Source: JAKSCF01 sp028279945
GTDB taxonomy: Bacteria; Bacillota; Clostridia; Peptostreptococcales; JAAYPU01
NCBI GenBank assembly: GCA_028279945.1
Contig: JANQMT010000124.1
Coordinates: 1-24,312, forward strand
Length of the DNA stretch: 24,312 bases
Direction of reading: 5' to 3'
Each line of letters opens with the position of its first letter. Positions within the stretch are counted from its first letter, which is position 1. Made by a program: the position numbers and the translations under genes. Of the stretch, positions 24,201 to 24,312 are shown piece after piece. The notes beneath the pieces are model-generated. The model searched no databases, was not told the DNA's origin, and saw only the letters and a program-made list of their open reading frames with translations.

Positions 24201-24312
24201 CTTTTGGATAAGAGGGTCCTCAATATCATCCGGGAGAGAAGGTTTGACATCTGAAATGACCTCTCTTAATTTTTCAATTTTTTCATCTATATCAACGCCT
24301 TGCTCAAATTCA
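21264..24312 (-). CDS. RND-family efflux transporter (AcrB/HAE1 type), 5' end beyond the window
   Basis: A proton-driven multidrug-type exporter. The frame continues open through 24312, coding for FEQGVDIDEKIEKLREVI and LPDDIEDPLI, so the internal Met at 24176 is not the start and the gene is cut at its 5' end by the window edge. Visible parts: porter domains, VLAVGLLVDNAIVIMENV in TM4 (proton-site Asp, followed by Asn where AcrB has a second Asp), TPALCSVGLKRR after TM6, a second porter half, and IAVNDAIVLIDYIN in TM10. About 160-190 bases at 22900-23060 add two hydrophobic segments and a basic tail between TM6 and TM7. Pump gene before adaptor gene is the less common order. Substrate unknown. 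Confidence 0.93.
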   Translation of the reverse strand, partial: EFEQGVDIDEKIEKLREVISDVKPSLPDDIEDPLIQKLETNNAPIMIINASGEYRNIEITNFAKDIRDEIEKIDGILEVEVIGGLEREISVIVDPQKLAQYNLSTDQIKSAIEYSNINFPGGDIEIDNKNYNIRTVGEFKDTEELNNVVITYIDNQPLLLGNIATIYDGYKEKETYSRTSFGLKTDEPSMESSVALSIKKKKDADVLTVSREIHELLDEKRGILYPENLEVTISGDTSVYVEDQLGAVVNNAKSGLLLVLMVLFLFIGFKEAAIVSFVIPVAIFASFGLMNINGMTFNTITLFSLVLAVGLLVDNAIVIMENVVRLRDKGLKAKLAAKVGTNQIAPAIAASTLTTLAAFYPMMLTGGIMGEFIKPIPITVMFALSSSLVAAVILTPALCSVGLKRRDINKLPSPRRIKIRKIISIVFVAILALYAFSDNETGIGFLSIFFAAAFSAAMFIKQFKRKKKDKGLHIIDIYGNILYKIIQSKKRMVSVVAGVILAFVLSMSLIPLGLLKVEMFSANDYSRLYVDISTPVGTSIDITSQISEKIEEKLLTYPEIKGFTANIGTSGADSYNEFSDSSSDPTYARITIDLTDEDERERSSMALAAVIREDLKMISGADINVVELEDGPPSSSPITIKLRGSNMESLKHTANNFEEILSEIKGVRDVKSTVNATSPELQIKIDKQKAAYLGLNDMMVASAIRNAINGIETSKFRNNQDDIDIVIKTSDKKLSRKQDIENLYFYSMQGNQVPFNAIAEIEESKSIATIRHEDLKRQVVVYSDVNTGVIPLDVLSEFQTKISSYSLPEDVEIVYGGEFEDINETFGDMLINMVIAAILVYTILAIQFNSLSQPMIILLSVPMALIGVMPGLVLTGNTFGFVSFIGVVALVGIAVNDAIVLIDYINYLRKNGKGLLEAVKETGMTRFVPVFATSITTMGGILPITLKNKFFGPMGYSLIFGLIMATVLTLIVVPVVYTLLENFKAKRKEKKIRKQKNLITEGIKIEKVNRSIIDA

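Overview
The window looks like chromosomal DNA from a low-GC Gram-positive anaerobe, most likely Clostridia. Reasons: AT-rich sequence, strong AGGAGG-type ribosome binding sites, frequent GTG/TTG starts, split two-subunit transketolase, PRD/PTS regulator, and lipoprotein (not periplasmic) binding and adaptor proteins. I cannot name the species.

Layout. 1-470: a 226-bp imperfect palindromic repeat (copy 1), a terminator-like hairpin and the leader of a TetR-family regulator (480-1037). 1038-1380: the TetR terminator, a strong promoter followed almost at once by a second intrinsic terminator, then a structured leader. 1381-8000: a carbohydrate locus with a PRD/EIIB/EIIA transcription regulator, an EIIB and an ascorbate-type EIIC, an 11-bp minisatellite that inverts into a hairpin, the two transketolase halves and a Cof-type HAD phosphatase. 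8151-8861: a GntR/UTRA regulator. 8862-9268: the second copy of the palindromic repeat, a terminator and a probable PhoP-controlled promoter. 9269-20189: a complete carbon-phosphorus lyase operon in the order phnG-H-I-J-K-M, hexapeptide transferase, phnL, PHP phosphoesterase, phnD-C-E-E. 20267-24312, minus strand: an RND efflux pump (5'-truncated by the window edge) and its adaptor lipoprotein, ending in a terminator that faces the phn operon.

How the parts work together. The phn operon encodes phosphonate uptake (PhnD binding lipoprotein, PhnC ATPase, two PhnE permeases), transfer to nucleotide and C-P bond cleavage (PhnGHIJ with PhnK/PhnL and PhnM). It lacks PhnN and PhnP. A PHP-domain enzyme occupies their place and probably turns the ribosyl cyclic phosphate into ribose 5-phosphate plus phosphate. 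Four TTAAYA-like hexamers upstream of its TATAAT box look like PhoP boxes. The PTS locus has no ascorbate-degradation genes, so its sugar phosphate probably feeds the adjacent transketolase directly. Its only EIIA is the C-terminal domain of the regulator, and a strong in-frame internal start there suggests a separately translated EIIA.

Most unusual: two diverged copies of a roughly 220-bp palindrome whose folded form (long stem plus two hairpins) shows compensatory changes. Its non-Watson-Crick pairs are almost all A-C on the plus strand, meaning G-U on the minus strand, and minus-strand GGA lies in both apical loops. I propose this as a candidate structured RNA family read from the minus strand.
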